This document shows positions 23,162 to 37,863 of a DNA stretch of 47,891 nucleotides, one piece after another. The stretch covers positions 1 through 47,891 of the forward strand of contig JAWQRN010000035.1 in the NCBI GenBank assembly GCA_033557685.1. Reading direction: 5' to 3'. Origin of the DNA: Sperchopsis tessellata (lineage: Eukaryota > Arthropoda > Insecta > Coleoptera > Hydrophilidae). The notes beneath the pieces were generated by a model. It made no database searches, had not been told where the DNA came from, and saw nothing but the letters and a program-made list of their open reading frames with translations. How positions within the stretch are numbered: position 1 is the stretch's first letter; the number at the start of each line of letters is the position of its first letter. Both the position numbers and the translations under genes were made by a program.

Positions 23162-26100
23162 AAATAAGGACTAACGACTACCGGTACAACTGGAAGTGAT
23201 GAAAATGATTTGTTGCCAACCATTTTTAATAAAAATAAATTAATAACAAAAATTCATAGAGCGTAAGCTCATCATGGAATATCCTTTAAAGCAAAGCTAA
23301 CCCATTAAATTGTTACTTATGAATGACCTTTAATTTTCAAATAAAAATATGTTTGTTAGGTAATGATATAACTCATTTTTTATTAAAACTATATTTTATG
23401 ATTTTGATATATCTAATTCATATAAAAATACAAATACATATATACAGTATTAAATAGTTATTTGTTCAAAATTTAGATAGTACTAAAAATAATTACTTGT
23501 ATGATTTCATAAGTTTGCAATTTATTTATTTATTTGTCATAAATTTATTGTGGTCTATATTTTCATGTTCTGTAGGTCTTTTTCTTAGTAAAAAATTGTT
23601 AATATTTTTTTTATCGGATAGTTTAAATTGAATTTTTCTGAATGTGAAATTAAGCATATGTAAATTTATATAAATTTACCGTTTAAAAAATTCAGGCAAA
23701 ACAAGTAATATTAGATGTTTTAGGCTTCTGAATACGAATAATTACAACAAAAATTAGCAAGAGCTATTTGGGAACAAAGCGAGAAAAGTGATACAGCTTT
23801 ATTCAATGCTGCTATAAACTGTTACTATGTTGTAATTTTCATTGCTATGTACCCAAATACAGACGTCCAGCCAATGTACATTGAGAAGGTGAAACAAACA
23901 ATTTGTTATTGATACATTTTTATTATGGTAGATATATAACCATCCTATAATCGTATAAAATATTTCATTCTAGATTATGTAAAACACATTAATAGAAAAT
24001 AACCCCTATACTTCATATAAAAAATATTAAGGAAAATCATTTGTACCCCTCGTTAACATTGTCAATGATTCTGCCATTCAGACAAGTAATAACACAAGTT
24101 TGATTTGATATATAGTTGAGACATTAATTATTATTGTAATACACAACACTTTCTAAACCTTAATTTAAGGGTAAAAATTTTTAAATCGATTTAAACATAA
24201 AACACACTATAATAAATACAATCAATTTAAAGTTGATAACATCTACTTTAAACTTAATGGAAGATTTTAATATAGTTAAAAATAATACTAAGATACAATT
24301 AATTTATACTTTTATGGTACTAATGTAATGAATGATTCATCTAAGAAATGGCTTAACTACGGAATTATCACAAATATTAATTAAAAAAAAAAATAAACAA
24401 GAGCTGTGCGTATGCAGACACCTATATTATTAAAGCGTATCTACTAGGATTACCCCGTAGTTTTTTGAAATAGTTCATGACATTTCTTTTTAAATAGTCG
24501 GAAATAAAATATTCCAAAAATACTTTATATACAGTGCACATAAAATTTGTCTACACCATGGGACTAGGAAGATTGTTAAAAATTATTTGTCACTACATAA
24601 TTTCCTTGATTTTTATTCTTTGCCAAATGAATGTTATCTATATATTACATTGATAGCTTCAAAATTTAGGCTTCACAAAAGAAAAATAGATTTTGTTTCA
24701 AATATAAGACCGAAACAAGAACTTTCCTACAAAAAATGTATTTTGCAATTCATTTTTGTCTGTTGCCTTAGCGTATATTACTTATCTGCATTTGGAAGTA
24801 AACAGCTAATGTTACGTTGCTTGTATCTCTATCCAATTATATTTCAGCATATTTCATTTGTTTCTATGGTTTTGGTATGACGATGGTTAGGATTTGACCA
24901 TGTAGATGGTTCTATTCTAAAAAAAAACCTAAACCAGTTTTGCATGGATTTACATACAATGTTCCTTGGAGCAAGCTATAAACATACCTTTAAATAATTG
25001 ATAAATAATTAATTTTGCGAAAATATACAGGACCAAAGCTAATAGATGATTTCCACTTTGCTAAAACGCTTAAAACTTTTATTATATAATATGACATTTG
25101 TAAGCAAACACAATTTCATAATATTATCCTTTATTTACAATTATTGGCAACAATTTAAAAACCAAACAAATTAAGAATCAAAAATGTAAATACGAGATAT
25201 TATTACAAAATCTTTCATTATATTGTACCATATAAGCTATATTAATCCTTTTTCTTATCGGTTTATTTATAACAAAGCGGAATGAATGTGATTATTTTTA
25301 GTAAGAACAAAATTGTAGATAATACAGATGTTTTAATTTATATGCAAGTTTTAAAAAAAAATGTCTCTATAATTTATAATGTCTAGCGTTGAAATAATAT
25401 TGATTTTAGTATAATAAAGTGTGCTCACTGATGACGTAGTCATGCTCAAGTACCCTATAAATTAACATTTTTTAAAATTGCACTGTATATAATCGTATTT
25501 TTAAATTATAAAATTTTGTATTAATTTTCTGCCATAATTTCTGCGTTAAATAGTATAACTGAATAACTTTATAAAATGCCATCTTCTAATGGTAATAAAC
25601 TATGGTTGCAGTATATATTTTTGAAAATATATATATACTGATAAAAACTACTCTTTTTGTAATGAGATATTATGCATTAGTGTTCTAATACCAATTTTGT
25701 ACAATTTATTTGTTTTATTTTATTATTCTGGACTGTTAAAGCCATCGTCTTGTAAAAATGTTTGTAATACGCTTGGTGACATTACATTACTTGAAATTAT
25801 CTGTGGATTAGTTTTAAGCATAGACAAACTATTCACATTAAACACATGACAGTTTATACACTGTTTAAATTTCTTTGCTTAGCTATGTTTCTAATTCCAT
25901 ATTATTTTTTAAATATTAGAAATATCCACACATTGTCTTATAAATATAACATTAACAGTACAGTGACGAAATCAACATTATAGTCGTTAATGTACTAAAA
26001 TTAGACAACTGTTATCTAAATTTCACTTTCCTATAAAGGAAAGTTTTTGTTTCTGTAGTAATGTTTGTAAATTGAAAGTTAATTTTCTTAAAAAAAGCTT

Positions 26101-29100
26101 TTAATTTTTAACGTACTTGTTTCTACTTAAACCAAAAACATCAGCTGACAGCATAAACAAATTGTAAAGAAACTAATTACAGCTGATAATACAAAATTTT
26201 ACAATATTATTAACAATTAGATTATTGAATATTGCGGATTAGTTGAAAATAAATTGTACAGGTATCATAATCTTTTACAACCCCAAATAAATATGAAAAT
26301 GGTAAACAAGGTTTCATTAGTAACAATTTGGAAATTTTCTATGAGATAAAAAATATTTCTTGTTACATAAAAACAGAAACAATGAAACACCACTGATATA
26401 TCACAACAATAATAAACTATAAAAAGTATTTATAATTTTCAGTTTTTAAATAGATGAGGTTGCAAAAACTTATGACTAAGGCTAATCAGTAACTACTTGT
26501 AATCAGTACATTTTTCTTTTTTCTATCACAGCAATTACAATATACTACTCTCCTATTTTGGTTTTGTAGTTTTTTCTCATTTTACCCTGGCCAAAAAGAT
26601 TTCTAATACATCAAATTGCACTAATCAAAATTCCTACCAAAAAAGCACCTTTGGATTGGTCAGCCAGATCAAAAGGAAAAATGACTATTAAGTCTACATA
26701 TATACTAATGATGTAAAAAAAGAAATACCTAATGAAATTTGAATATTATTCGCAATATCACATTATGCATATTACTTATCTTGCTGATAATTACTTTTTT
26801 ATCTAAAAATCTTACTGCATACCTCATTACTGTTAACATTTCCTTTTTAAAATGAAGCAATTATTATCGTAGAAAAAATTGATATTTTGTCTGTTTTTGT
26901 AAAAATACTAAATATAAGATTTTAATTTTAGATAGGTTTAATATATGAATTAGAACAAATTAAAATATATATTTTAAGTGGAAGATATTTCAGTATTTAA
27001 TCACATGTACATCAAAGTAAAAACATGTAAGCACCATTATAGAAAAATGAACTTTTAGATCTGCCTATACCCTCATATGGTCCCTCTAATTTAAAACTCC
27101 TAGACTAGTACTAAAACATACCAAAGTAGAATTCAAATAATTAAAGCATGGATACATACATGACTGAATTATTTGAGATGTATAAAATAATTGAATTCCA
27201 TAAAAGCCTTCGAAATCAAAAGCCAAAAGTGTGAGAGAAAGGGTGGAAATGAACTGATGAAATAATCATAGCGATGGTATGAGTTATTTTGAGAAAACAA
27301 AAAATTTAATTAAAGACCATAAGAATTTATTCCAAATAGTAACACTTGAGACAAGCATTACAGATGTACCGAACTCGATAATAACCTTTGAGTTTTGACT
27401 ATACTATACAAATATTGAAATTCAAACCATACAGCATGAGAGCAGGTAGAACCACCATTGAATGTGTAAGAACTTTTTATTGATAGTGGTCAGTAAAACA
27501 CAATACATGAACACATCCTGTGAAAATTGAAGGAAGTTATTTGTTGATCTTTTTGTACGAATATAAGAGGACAAGAGCACTTAATTAGAAGAGACACACT
27601 TATCAAGTAGGAATTACAACTTATGACAATATTTTGGAGTAATTCTATAAGTCCTAACAATATATCATCAAGGGTATAATATCTTTTCCAAGTTTTTAAC
27701 AGAATGGCTTTGTAATGCTTGCTTTATTCTATATTCTTAAGTTTATTAGATTAATAATGCATTGTATCTTCAATCATATCGTTAGTGTAAAATCCTATAT
27801 CTATTACTTACTAAAACTGCAAAAATGTTGTATTTGCATAAATACTTATGAAGACAATAAATACTTTTCCATATCAAGTAATATTTTTAAATTCAATTTT
27901 TGTATTGTGTTGTATAGCAATAACTTGTTCAGGTTATTGCACAATAAAAATATTATACTAACCGTTCAGCAATGATTGAAATACTATGCAAAGTGCAATC
28001 ATTACCAATCAGTTAGTAGTAATTTCTTCAAACATCTTTCTACTCAAAATAAAAACAGTTAAATGTATGTTTCCGATACCTAGCAGATGAGAAAGCTAGT
28101 ACTCAAGATATTTATGTAAATGGTACCTAAATGGAAGAAAGGAAGAATTATTTACTTCTTAGATTATGTTTTAATAGTTTGACACTATGTATTTAACTTC
28201 TTTGGTGTCAACCACAGATATGATCTATGTTAACTGATCGTCGGACCACGTACTTAGCCCTATGAAGTAGCTTTAGTTTTATTAACAAAACTTACTATCA
28301 AAAACAGCACACAAGTATGGACACGGACATTTTTCTGAAAAACGCAGGTCATCAAGTCATTTGTCTATTATTCAATTACGTTGTATAATTTGTTTACTGA
28401 CACTTTGTATATACAAAGTTTTTTTTGTTTTCGATATAACGAATACTGAAAATAGATTTGGAAATATTCTACTGACAATATTGAGAATTTATTGACTTCT
28501 TCAAAATCTTTGTACACTAGAAATATTAAAAAATCACTATAGCACCAGTTTGATGATCTCAGTTTGTAAAACAGACCAAAATATTTATAACATGCTCTTA
28601 AATTTTATTCCTAAACTATTTATTTCCAGAACCTGTGAAAATGGAAAAATGAAATCACTATTTGAGAATTGCTGCCACTTCTGTAGTAGCTAAGATCAAC
28701 CTTTTTGAGAAACACCAATAGAACATAAGAGAAACAATCATGATCTATTTTTGATATGTAAATACAATTTAACATCCGCAAGTTTATATTATTTTGTTAT
28801 GCTTAAGGACCAGCTTAACTCATCTATGAGATCTCCCAGATATGCCAATTACTTCAAAAGATGCTCCAGAAGACAAAATTATTTCTTTAAAACAAAAGAC
28901 TAATGAGCAGCAGACTTGTACATTGAAAAATATGATAAGAAAATATTTGATTTGACTACTGCTAAATGAAAAAAAGGACTTCTATAAGAGTAACATAGGA
29001 TATGCAGTTAAATGTTTATGAAAAATTTTACACCAAGGATACATGTATAATCATATCATGCAAATGTATATAAACTACAAGTCTCTATAGTCTTAAATAT

Positions 29101-29388
29101 AAAAATCGTAAGTCTTTTGTAATTTATCTCACATTTTAGAACTTCTAAAACCTTATAACACGAATAAGCGTCCACCGTTACATCAATCAAGTGCTGAACA
29201 TTTTAAAATGTTTTGTATAACTCCAATTATTTATATAAAATATCAAGTTGAAGAACAACCTTACTTCCATCCATATATCCAAAAAGTGTTAACAGCAATG
29301 CTTCATCAAAAACAAAAAACTAAATACTACAAAATAAGTGAAATTAAAATTGAGCTAAGTTATAAGTAAAATAGTTGATGATACAAGT
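23162..29388. other. Six-kilobase AT-rich stretch with no supported gene
   Basis: Open frames here are short, hydrophobic/Asn-Lys-Ile rich and without splice-flanked structure. I found no transposon hallmark or tandem array. Confidence 0.45.
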
Positions 29389-29540
29389 TTACACTGAACT
29401 ACTCGAATCACCAGGAAAGTGTAAAATGTTATCCCCACTGTATGAAGGTGTTGGAGAAGCACGGCTAGCTGAGCTAAAGCTACTTGCAGAACTTAAATCT
29501 TCTGTGTCCCGGTAAACGCAATCTGTTGTATGTTCTCCAC
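29389..29540 (-). CDS. Terminal coding exon, Ser-rich tail with PDZ-ligand-like end
   Basis: The minus strand has acceptor TTAAAGTTTCAG followed by a 152-base exon that starts in phase 1 (two bases complete a codon) and encodes about 50 residues. These include EDLSSASSFSSASRASPTPS and, at the C-terminus, SSSSV before TAA. The balanced composition, contrasting with the AT-rich flanks, and the good acceptor support a real last exon. The final S-x-V fits the class I PDZ-binding consensus. I do not recognise the gene. Upstream exons must lie at higher coordinates and were not found nearby. It shares its starting phase with the 34196-35985 exon, so alternative last exons of one gene are possible. 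Confidence 0.5.
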
Positions 29541-32500
29541 CTGAAACTTTAAGTTTAATACTAATAGTGTCTATGAATTGCATAATTATATAAAATACAA
29601 TAACAGTAATTGTTTCGTAGTAGCTCTAAACTTACTTGAAACTATGTAACCTGCTCTCATGGAGACAAACAAATTCTTGGGAATATTAAATTTAATGGGA
29701 CGGACCCAAAACTATTAGGTAGCATTGTTTCATGTAATGTCTAAAATTTGCTTTCAATTACTTATTGATTTGCGTAGCAAGAGTTCAAATTTGGATGCTT
29801 GATACACAAACTCAAAAAGTTATTTACTGGAAACATAAATTATAATATGCTAATATTTAATTATAACAAAATAAATTATTTAAAATCTAGCATAATATAA
29901 ATAGTACTATTGTTTTACACTCATTATGCCACCATTGCAATTCTTCATTCAAAGAGTGTGTATTTAAAATCAATTAACTGTACTAGTTGAATTACTAACC
30001 GTTATTGACCAAAACAAATTAACACGAAGCTACTACATAAATGTATCTGCATTTTTCCTATATGACAATTTAATTCCTGGAAAACTTTTTTAAGCTACGT
30101 ATTTTTATGGAAGATAACATACATTATATGACGTATTATCCAAAATAGGAACTTTGTCCTTCATCAGTGGAATAATTTAACTTCACATGATCATATAGTA
30201 ACATAAAACTATTTTTGTTAGTTGTTTCAACATATTTCATATATTTTCGAAGTGAACTATTTTATTTAGTCATACCTAATAGTATAAACAATACAACAAA
30301 TAAACAAAAGACAATTTTTGACTCTTACAGATTTACCTCAGATGTCGAACATGTCATTTCAATTTTACATAACTAAAATATTGTTAAATTAATTATCTAA
30401 AATGATGTCATTTTTACTGGGGGCAATGGTAGAGGACAAGTCACATAACACCCTGAAATTTATAATGAAATTCGTTTATCGTCGTTCAACATGCTACTAC
30501 GTAACTACAATGAACAATATGATACTGTAAAAGTACTTCAATAAATGTGCAACAACTGTATTTGGAAACACTTGTTACGGTAGTAATATGTGCACAATTA
30601 ATACTTTTCTTAAGTATACTCATAAAAATGATCTTATTATGATTACAAAATAAAACAGATTTTGTCTTGTGGCACATAGATTACTGCTTTAAGTGCTGCA
30701 GGTTGCAGGCCTATATGTTTTTACGCACATTTGAAATTCTATTTTTTAATTACAATAACAATCGAAATTATGTCATAATTTCATTGGTATGAATGATCCA
30801 TGTGAAAATGTTTTATTTCTCCTTTAAAATTATATTACTTCTATAATTCTTTAGTTTCTTAAAACTTAATCAAGGCTATTTTTGATAATTATTCCTTGAA
30901 TTATAGAAACAAACCACGTGTTTTGTGTTTCCTCACAACCATATCCAAGAATTAAAAGCATGTGCAATACCTCCCAAAAGTAATGTGAAATAAGACCACC
31001 CTCAATAAATTGATGCCAATTAAAAAAAATGTGTAAGGTATAAACTTAATTTTCAGTAGAGCCAACATAAGGGATGGAGAAAGTATAAAGGAGAAATGTC
31101 ATAATTTTACATTTTAAATTTTGTAGAAAAATTGCACTATAAAAGTATTAAAGAAAATTCTCTGTACCATTTTGCATTTCAAAATCGTTATATCAAGGGC
31201 TCTCAACATTTTTAAATTTTGGTACAACTTAATAAATTGCAAGTTATTTGCATTGCTTATTAATGCATTTTTGAAATATGGCCCAGATATTGATCTAATT
31301 GAGTGAGACAGGATTCTTTTCTACTAGCTCTGCTGATGACTGCCCCGTCACTCTCTTTCAGATCAAAACATTCCATTTACTTACAAACTGTTAATTTGGA
31401 ATAAAGAAGAGTAGACAGCAAATTATAACAGAAAGATTCATTTAGTATTTGTAATCAGTGTTATTTTTTTACTGGCATTATATAACCTTGTAATGAACAA
31501 CAGGTATACCATTCATTTTATTTTCCTCAATAATTCTTACATTGTCACCTATTTCCAAAACAACTTCTTTCTAATTTGGAAATAATTAAATATCTAATTG
31601 GTTTTTCTATAATCAACTTATTTCTTGCTATATCCTATTACTTAAAACCTCGACTTAACATATCTTGGTTTAATATAATTTTCGGATTTAATAAAATAAC
31701 TTCATGGTCCTACCAGTACTACCCAAACTTTTATTGCTATTATCAAAGAGCGAGCGATTTTTTTTTAGTTTATAATATAAAAATGAATTTTATATACATA
31801 TAATTTGTTATTTTCCGGTCTTTTGGTTTCATAAACACGCTAGTTTACATCCTCCCCCAATAAGTCCGGTAACTTAGTTTTACTACCTCTTTTTTTTATA
31901 AATGTTTGTTTCTTGAAATGTATATGCAAAATCTAGTAAAGGGAACAATGGACAAATTCCTGGTTAAAATACATGAAAAATCCTTGCTTATGATGGACTT
32001 TCTTATAGTACACTTTTCCCTGTAATGGACTAAAAATCATTACACTGATCTATTATAAGAGTCGCTCAGTACCTTCTAAAATGCGATACAAATTGAGATG
32101 GTACATTGCAAATACGTATTTTATATTTAGATCATATTTACAGTATTACATCGAATTTTGATGCGTGCAAGTGCAGTGTCCCCCCTCAAGAATGCATTTA
32201 ATTCAAATTCTTATAAAATGGACACTAGGTTATAATTCCCTTTTGTCCCCTCGAAGTCCATTATAAGAGGATTCCACTGTATCTGAAAATGTTGTTTCCA
32301 ATAAAATAAAAGTTCTGTATGACATAATCTTTATACCAAAAATGTGATTCTGTTCATCGAATAATGAAAGAGATTGGTAAAATATTTAGAAGGTACTTAT
32401 CATTCACATTTTGTAAAATTCCCCTTTATACTCATTCCCATCCTATTTTTATAGGTAACGCAAAACCAATATTCTCAAAATTTATTTTCTTAACTGCACT

Positions 32501-34195
32501 TACAATTTCATAGATGGCTACACCATCTGCTTTTTTCCATAACGATATTTTTATAAGAATAACTTACTTTCTTCCTAAAAACTCTAATTATGGTTTTCCC
32601 CTTTATCTTTTTCTCTGCTCTCTGTTTGTAGTTCCTTATGAGTTAAAAGCTCTCAAGTGAGCCATATAGCGAGGAGTTAAGTATCTGTTGAACAGCTGTG
32701 TTTTTAAATACACTTGCAGTATGGTGAGAAACCTGCTAAAATAATAATATTGATTGCCATTTTCAACCAGTTTGCTTTTGCACTGTGCTATAAAAACATG
32801 GCCTGAAATAAGATGATAATACTAATCTAGTTTTTATCTTACTTAAAAGTATTAACCAAGCTTTTCCAATTTTGAATTACCTTTAGAATTAACACCATAC
32901 CAGCCTAACTGCTTATTCCTTTCGGTGACTACTCCAAATCCTATCTACCATACTATGTTTGAAATGATTATTATTTTGTGTTCTTTCATCCATACCGCTA
33001 TATGAACTATGCTGCAAAATAAGAACCTATACACTCATACCTGCATCTATACTTTTCAGTGTAAATTTGGTAGATGCAATATTAACGAAAGCTCTGTAAA
33101 GCAAATATATAATGAAAATTATTATGTAATATTCTAGTAACAAATTAACATATAATGATATCAGACTACAAGAATTTAATAAAAATCAAATAGGATCTGT
33201 TAATATTCAACGGCTTTCAACACAGTTAAAGAAAATAGTCAACTGAACATTAACTGCACACATAAGACATTCACTGATACAAAAATATACACTACAAGAA
33301 AAAAAGTAAAATATATTATACTTAAATGTGCCAGAGTAAATGTAATTTCAAATAAATGCTTGTTAGTACAAAAATTGATTAGCTTTCTAACTTACCAATA
33401 ATACAGAAACGTTTCTTTTTCATTCACATGCTGAATTAGTTACAATTTTATGTTTCACTGGAAAAACTGAATAAAAGACTAAATAGAGCTTACTGTTTAT
33501 TTCATTTTTGTTTCTAAAAACTGCTAAATATTGGTTATTTTTAATAAATACGATTACCCTAAAGTGTCAGGTTAGTTCTAAATATATTATTTTTTTTATC
33601 ATTTTACTTAAATATTTAAAACAGCCATAGTCTTACACAAGATCAAAATTCACACGAGTATGTATAAATACTCAAAAATACTGTTACTTCAACTGTCATG
33701 CAATTGACTAAACTAAAATAAAAAAATAAATATATAAAACAAAATTATTTACATATACTAAACGATTATTAAATAAAATTACATTTTTATTTCTATTTTG
33801 TTAAAATTTGGAAATAACCTAACACTAAGCACTTACATAGATATGCATCAAAATTTAATTTAAACATAAAAAAACAAATCAACAAAAAATCATTTAAAAT
33901 TACAATATATACACCAGATATATCCATAATACAAAAATAGATTCAGAGAAGTTAAATATTAAAGAATTATTTTAAAACTATTAAAATATAATAACAATTT
34001 ACTTCGGGATCAAAATTAATTCTTATAGTTATTAATACTAAAATATTATTTGAACTTTTTTTATATATATTTTTAGATAAATATTTTCTGTTTTAAAGAC
34101 ACTAAAAATTCACCAACTTATTTATATGGATCACTATGATCTATTTTAAAATAAATTTAAAAACTAAATATTATTTACATATTTATAAAAACTTT
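29541..34195. other. AT-rich region, intron or intergenic
   Basis: No supported coding exon. Minor items: a CTCTCAACATTTTTAA motif near 31201 resembling a hAT terminal sequence, and a mariner/Tigger-like end at about 32255-32281. AATAAA on the minus strand at 33786-33791 could serve the upstream 1.8-kb exon. Confidence 0.4.
32255..32281. mobile_element. Possible pogo/Tigger-like terminal sequence
   Basis: TCCATTATAAGAGGATTCCA followed by CTGTA is the reverse complement of a TACAGTGGAATCCTCT-type end, typical of pogo/Tigger elements, which end CAGTGG... next to a TA target. Related words (TCTATTATAAGAGTC at ~32050) lie upstream. The other end was not located. Confidence 0.3.
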
Positions 34196-35985
34196 TTATC
34201 TTCGCTTTTTTTTAGGTTTCTTTTTTGAAGATTTAGTTGCACCCTGCAACGAAGAAGTCTTTACCACATCACTTTGACAAGCATCTTCTTCAGTGTCCAT
34301 AGCAACAGGTTCCACTGGTACCTTACTTGAATCATCACTCTCAGTTGTTTCGGTTTGAGAGCTGGTGTTTTCCTGTTTGTCATCATCAGACTTTTCAATT
34401 TTCAACAGATTATCATCGCTGTCATTTGTATATTGTTTGCTGAGCTTAGGCCAATATTTGTCTTCTGATTTGTCCCCAATTAAATCATCATCACAAACAG
34501 AATCTGAATCTTTTGTATCTAATAATATGTCTTTAGTTGCATAAAAGGATGGATAGAATGCTTCGAAATCTGTTATATCAATGAAATCTTTTGACAATTG
34601 TGATTCAGATACGGTACTACCTGGCTGGTTAGAAGCCACGCTATTCCATGATTTCTTTAGAGGTGGCAAAGTTACTTCTATAGATGGTTCTTCTAATTTC
34701 AAGTCCAAACAGTCTGAAGGATCCTTAGAAATCTTAACTCCAAGTTTAGTTTTTGGTTTCCTTCGTTTTTTAGGTAGTTGCTTATCATCAATTATTTTAT
34801 CTTCAGGTGATGATGAAACTACTTCATTTGAGTCTAAGCCTTGATATTTATCTGCCATATTACACAAAGGTTTCCTCCTGGATTTCTCTAATGCTTGTGA
34901 ACTTACCAAGGCAATATCATCGTCAAACAAAGAATCCCTCATATTTTCATTCACTTTAGACTCTTCTATCAAATTATCAGGCATTAAGTTAAAAATTAAT
35001 TTCTTTTCGCTTATTTCTTCTGGGTCATCAGAACTTTTGGAGGATAAAATATACTCATTAGTTTTCTTTTGTTTTATTGTTGAAATCGGAAAGTCAAATA
35101 CGTCAGTGTTATCTGCCAAATCTGGTGTTTTTAGAATGGTTCTACTCTCTAGGAAAGTGTTATCCAATGGCGGTGGTGCAGTCATTTCAAATATGTGTTT
35201 ATAACTTTCAGTGCCAGATAAAGGCACATATTTATCAGGGAGATCAGTAACTGTATCTGAAAAATGTTGTATTTTGGATTTAATAGGCTGAACACAGTTA
35301 GGTATTTTTGTATCAAAAGCATTCTCTAGCATTACAAGTTCATGTTTTAAGTCCATCGGTTTTTGTAAAATCGAATCATCTAAATTGGGAATTATTTTTG
35401 TGGCAGATTGCTTATTTGTCGAAGAATTATTTTTGCGTGTAGTAGGTTTAGGAGGTGAAGTGTGAGTTTTTGATTCGGACAATTTAGGCGTAGGTTCTGG
35501 TTTTTTAGTTTTAGAAGTGTTTATTTCAATTTTTACAGGCGAGTCTATTACAGTATTATTTTTAAGGGTTATTTTAGGGGGAGAAGCACGTGATTTTACA
35601 GTTGCCTGAACCGTTGTTTCCTCTCCGCTTATATCGGATATTTTATTATTTTGCATGTTCAAAAGATTTGACGTAAAAGCACTATTAAAATTACCTTTCT
35701 TGCCTACAGTTGATGTTCTATCAGGCTTCTTAGTTTCTAGAACGGCAGTTTTAAAAGTAGATAAAGCATTAGTTTTGATTTTAGGATCAGCTAAAACTAC
35801 AGCTTTAGAAGCAACTACTGGTCTAAACAGAGCTTCATCACAATTCTCATGAATTACAGCATCTTCGAACACTTCAACTTCGTTATCGTCATCGGAGTGG
35901 ACGGTCACGACAGAGCCCAGCGGATTAACGACTTTAGCAATGCCTGACGAGTGCTGTTTCATTGTAACAATCACACAATGCCCAC
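34196..35985 (-). CDS. Large terminal coding exon, unrecognised acidic/Ser-rich protein
   Basis: A single 1790-base exon on the minus strand, preceded by acceptor TTTTTCTGTTCAG at 35986 and starting in phase 1. It encodes about 596 residues to the stop at 34196. The first residues GHCVIVTMKQHSSGIAKVVN followed by PLGSVVTVHSDDD look like the end of a folded domain continuing from an upstream exon beyond the window. A start at the ATG of 35960-35962 is the alternative. The remainder is predicted disordered: Ser/Thr/Asp/Lys-rich, with acidic patches, KKRRKPKTK and a C-terminal KKKPKKKRR that fits a nuclear localisation signal. No catalytic motif or known domain is visible. Coding composition is clearly unlike the flanks. 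Function unknown; nuclear location is an inference. Confidence 0.8.
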
Positions 35986-36245
35986 CTGAACAGAAAAAGC
36001 CAATGGCAGGTATTACTGATTAAAAGATAGGTCACAAAAAAAGTGGAAGCATGCTATCATGCAATTTATCCAATCAAAAAAGTGGTACGACTAGGCTAAT
36101 TAGTTATGTATTACTACAGTAGAAAATCAATTCTATAAAAATGTGATCATCTAATGGAAGCACCCATTATTAAAATTACCGCCAATATAGTTTATATCAT
36201 AATTTGCATCCTATGCAGTACGTAGACTTCCACGGCCACAGTAAA

Positions 36246-36598
36246 TATCTTCAGGGTATCCGGGAGATAACCGTGTGTTGGTTTTTCTTTTTGATGACGT
36301 TTTGTCCACCCTCGCAGGGTACATTTTCAAGACATGTAGCTCTTAAAAGTGCTAATTATAGATTACCATGTAGCACTGAATAGTGCTAGTTGCAGGTAAG
36401 AGCTACATGTCATTTTATGCTTAGTACTTTTTAGAGCTGGTTGGCACCTGCATCTAGCAGTTTTCTGAGCTACATGACAAACTATAATTACCAAATTTAA
36501 GAACTACATATCTTGGAAATGTCCCCTGCAATGGTGGACAAAACGTCGGAAAAAGAAAAGCCAACACACAGTTATCTCCCAGAAATGGTAAAGATATT
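36246..36598. mobile_element. Fold-back element with ~115-base inverted arms
   Basis: The left arm (36246-36360: TATCTTCAGGGTATCCGGGA...GACGTTTTGTCCACC...GACATGTAGCTCTTAAAAGT) and the right arm (36481-36598) are reverse complements with few mismatches. The centre holds further copies of an AGCACTTTTxAGAGCTxC unit. Sequence just outside the left arm (GACTTCCACGGCCACAG, 36224-36240) is matched in inverse form outside the right arm of the copy at 45816, so the intact family terminal repeat is longer. Confidence 0.8.
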
Positions 36599-36619
36599 AA
36601 TGCATCCCAGTTTTTTTTT

Positions 36620-37863
36620 TACAGAACAGTGTAGTGAAGAAGCAATGTGCAAGTGGAGGAGGAAAAGCTGTAAATTAAACCAAAATACTCAGTGGTCAAT
36701 CTACATAAGTTCACTTTAATTTACAAACATTTAGTTTTCTCTCTTAAAACAAAATGCCAATATGAAAAATTAATTTATTTCTCAAGCCCAATAACTGCAT
36801 GTAAATTTTGATGTTTTTTATTTACAATGTTTTTTAAACTGTGGACTAAGGCAGGTTTAACAGTTGACTAACATAATTCTACTGATAAACAAAAGTCATC
36901 AAGCATTTTAAACTGTGAACTGACGAACAAAATTTAAACCACCTAACAGTAGGTCAAATGATGGTTTAATTTGACATTTCTAACAGTATGTAGATTATGT
37001 ACTGTTTGACAAACAGAAATATATTTTCAAAAGAGTATATGTAAATATTTATATTATATAGATAATATAAGAGAAGTTTGTAAAACAATAACGAGACTGG
37101 TGGCAGATAAGACGGCAAAATTGGAAACAATTTTGTTTCAGTTGACAAATAGCAAGTTAAGCAACACCTCATTTTCCATTGAACAGGGCGGTTATCACTG
37201 CTAAGAACCTATGCTAAAGTAAGCAATGTAAACTTCGTGAATTGACCAAACGACCTACCCATCGAAAATTCTGTGTTGTAGGATTGTATATATGTTCAGT
37301 TAAATCAGTGCAAAACTGTCATTATGAATAGACATCTGAAACCTCGAATTAAATTGTGCAGGTCCTGGTTTAACTAGTCACAGTTAAGCTGTGGTTTAAC
37401 GCATTTCATTATGAATTAGACCATTAGGTTACAGATTTCACCCTTTACAGATTTCACCCTTATGGTCCTAATGTAGACTATTACACTTGTAAAAATAAAC
37501 AGTTTTGATATTGTGCGTAATTATGCTGTGAACATCTCCTCCCATTGAATAATCTGGTACAAAAAAACATTTTCCCATTTGCCTAGGTATTTTTCAGTTT
37601 GTAACGATCTGAAGCAATATAACTTCATAATAGTTACATCCAAATTGTGCTAAATCAAGACACAGTTTGTAATATATATATAGTCATATTTTTAAAATAT
37701 ATTTTGCATATAAAATTGCTAAACAGTATCGTATTCTTAAGTTCCAGAGATCTAAAGACAGCCAGAACTACTGTATTTTATTCGTAAATTATATATGCAG
37801 GAAAACAAGAAATTAGTATAAAAATATCTTCAGCGCTCAAATGAAACAGTTGCAAAAAGGTAA
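36620..37863. other. Non-coding flank
   Basis: AT-rich, no supported gene or repeat beyond an imperfect 10-base duplication of ACAGATTTCACCC near 37431-37460. Confidence 0.4.

Noticed and set aside
24587..24880. 97-codon plus-strand frame in the gene-free stretch
   Set aside because: Hydrophobic chance frame without splice sites, homology or composition change.
34581..34844. 87-codon plus-strand frame
   Set aside because: Antisense shadow of the large minus-strand exon.
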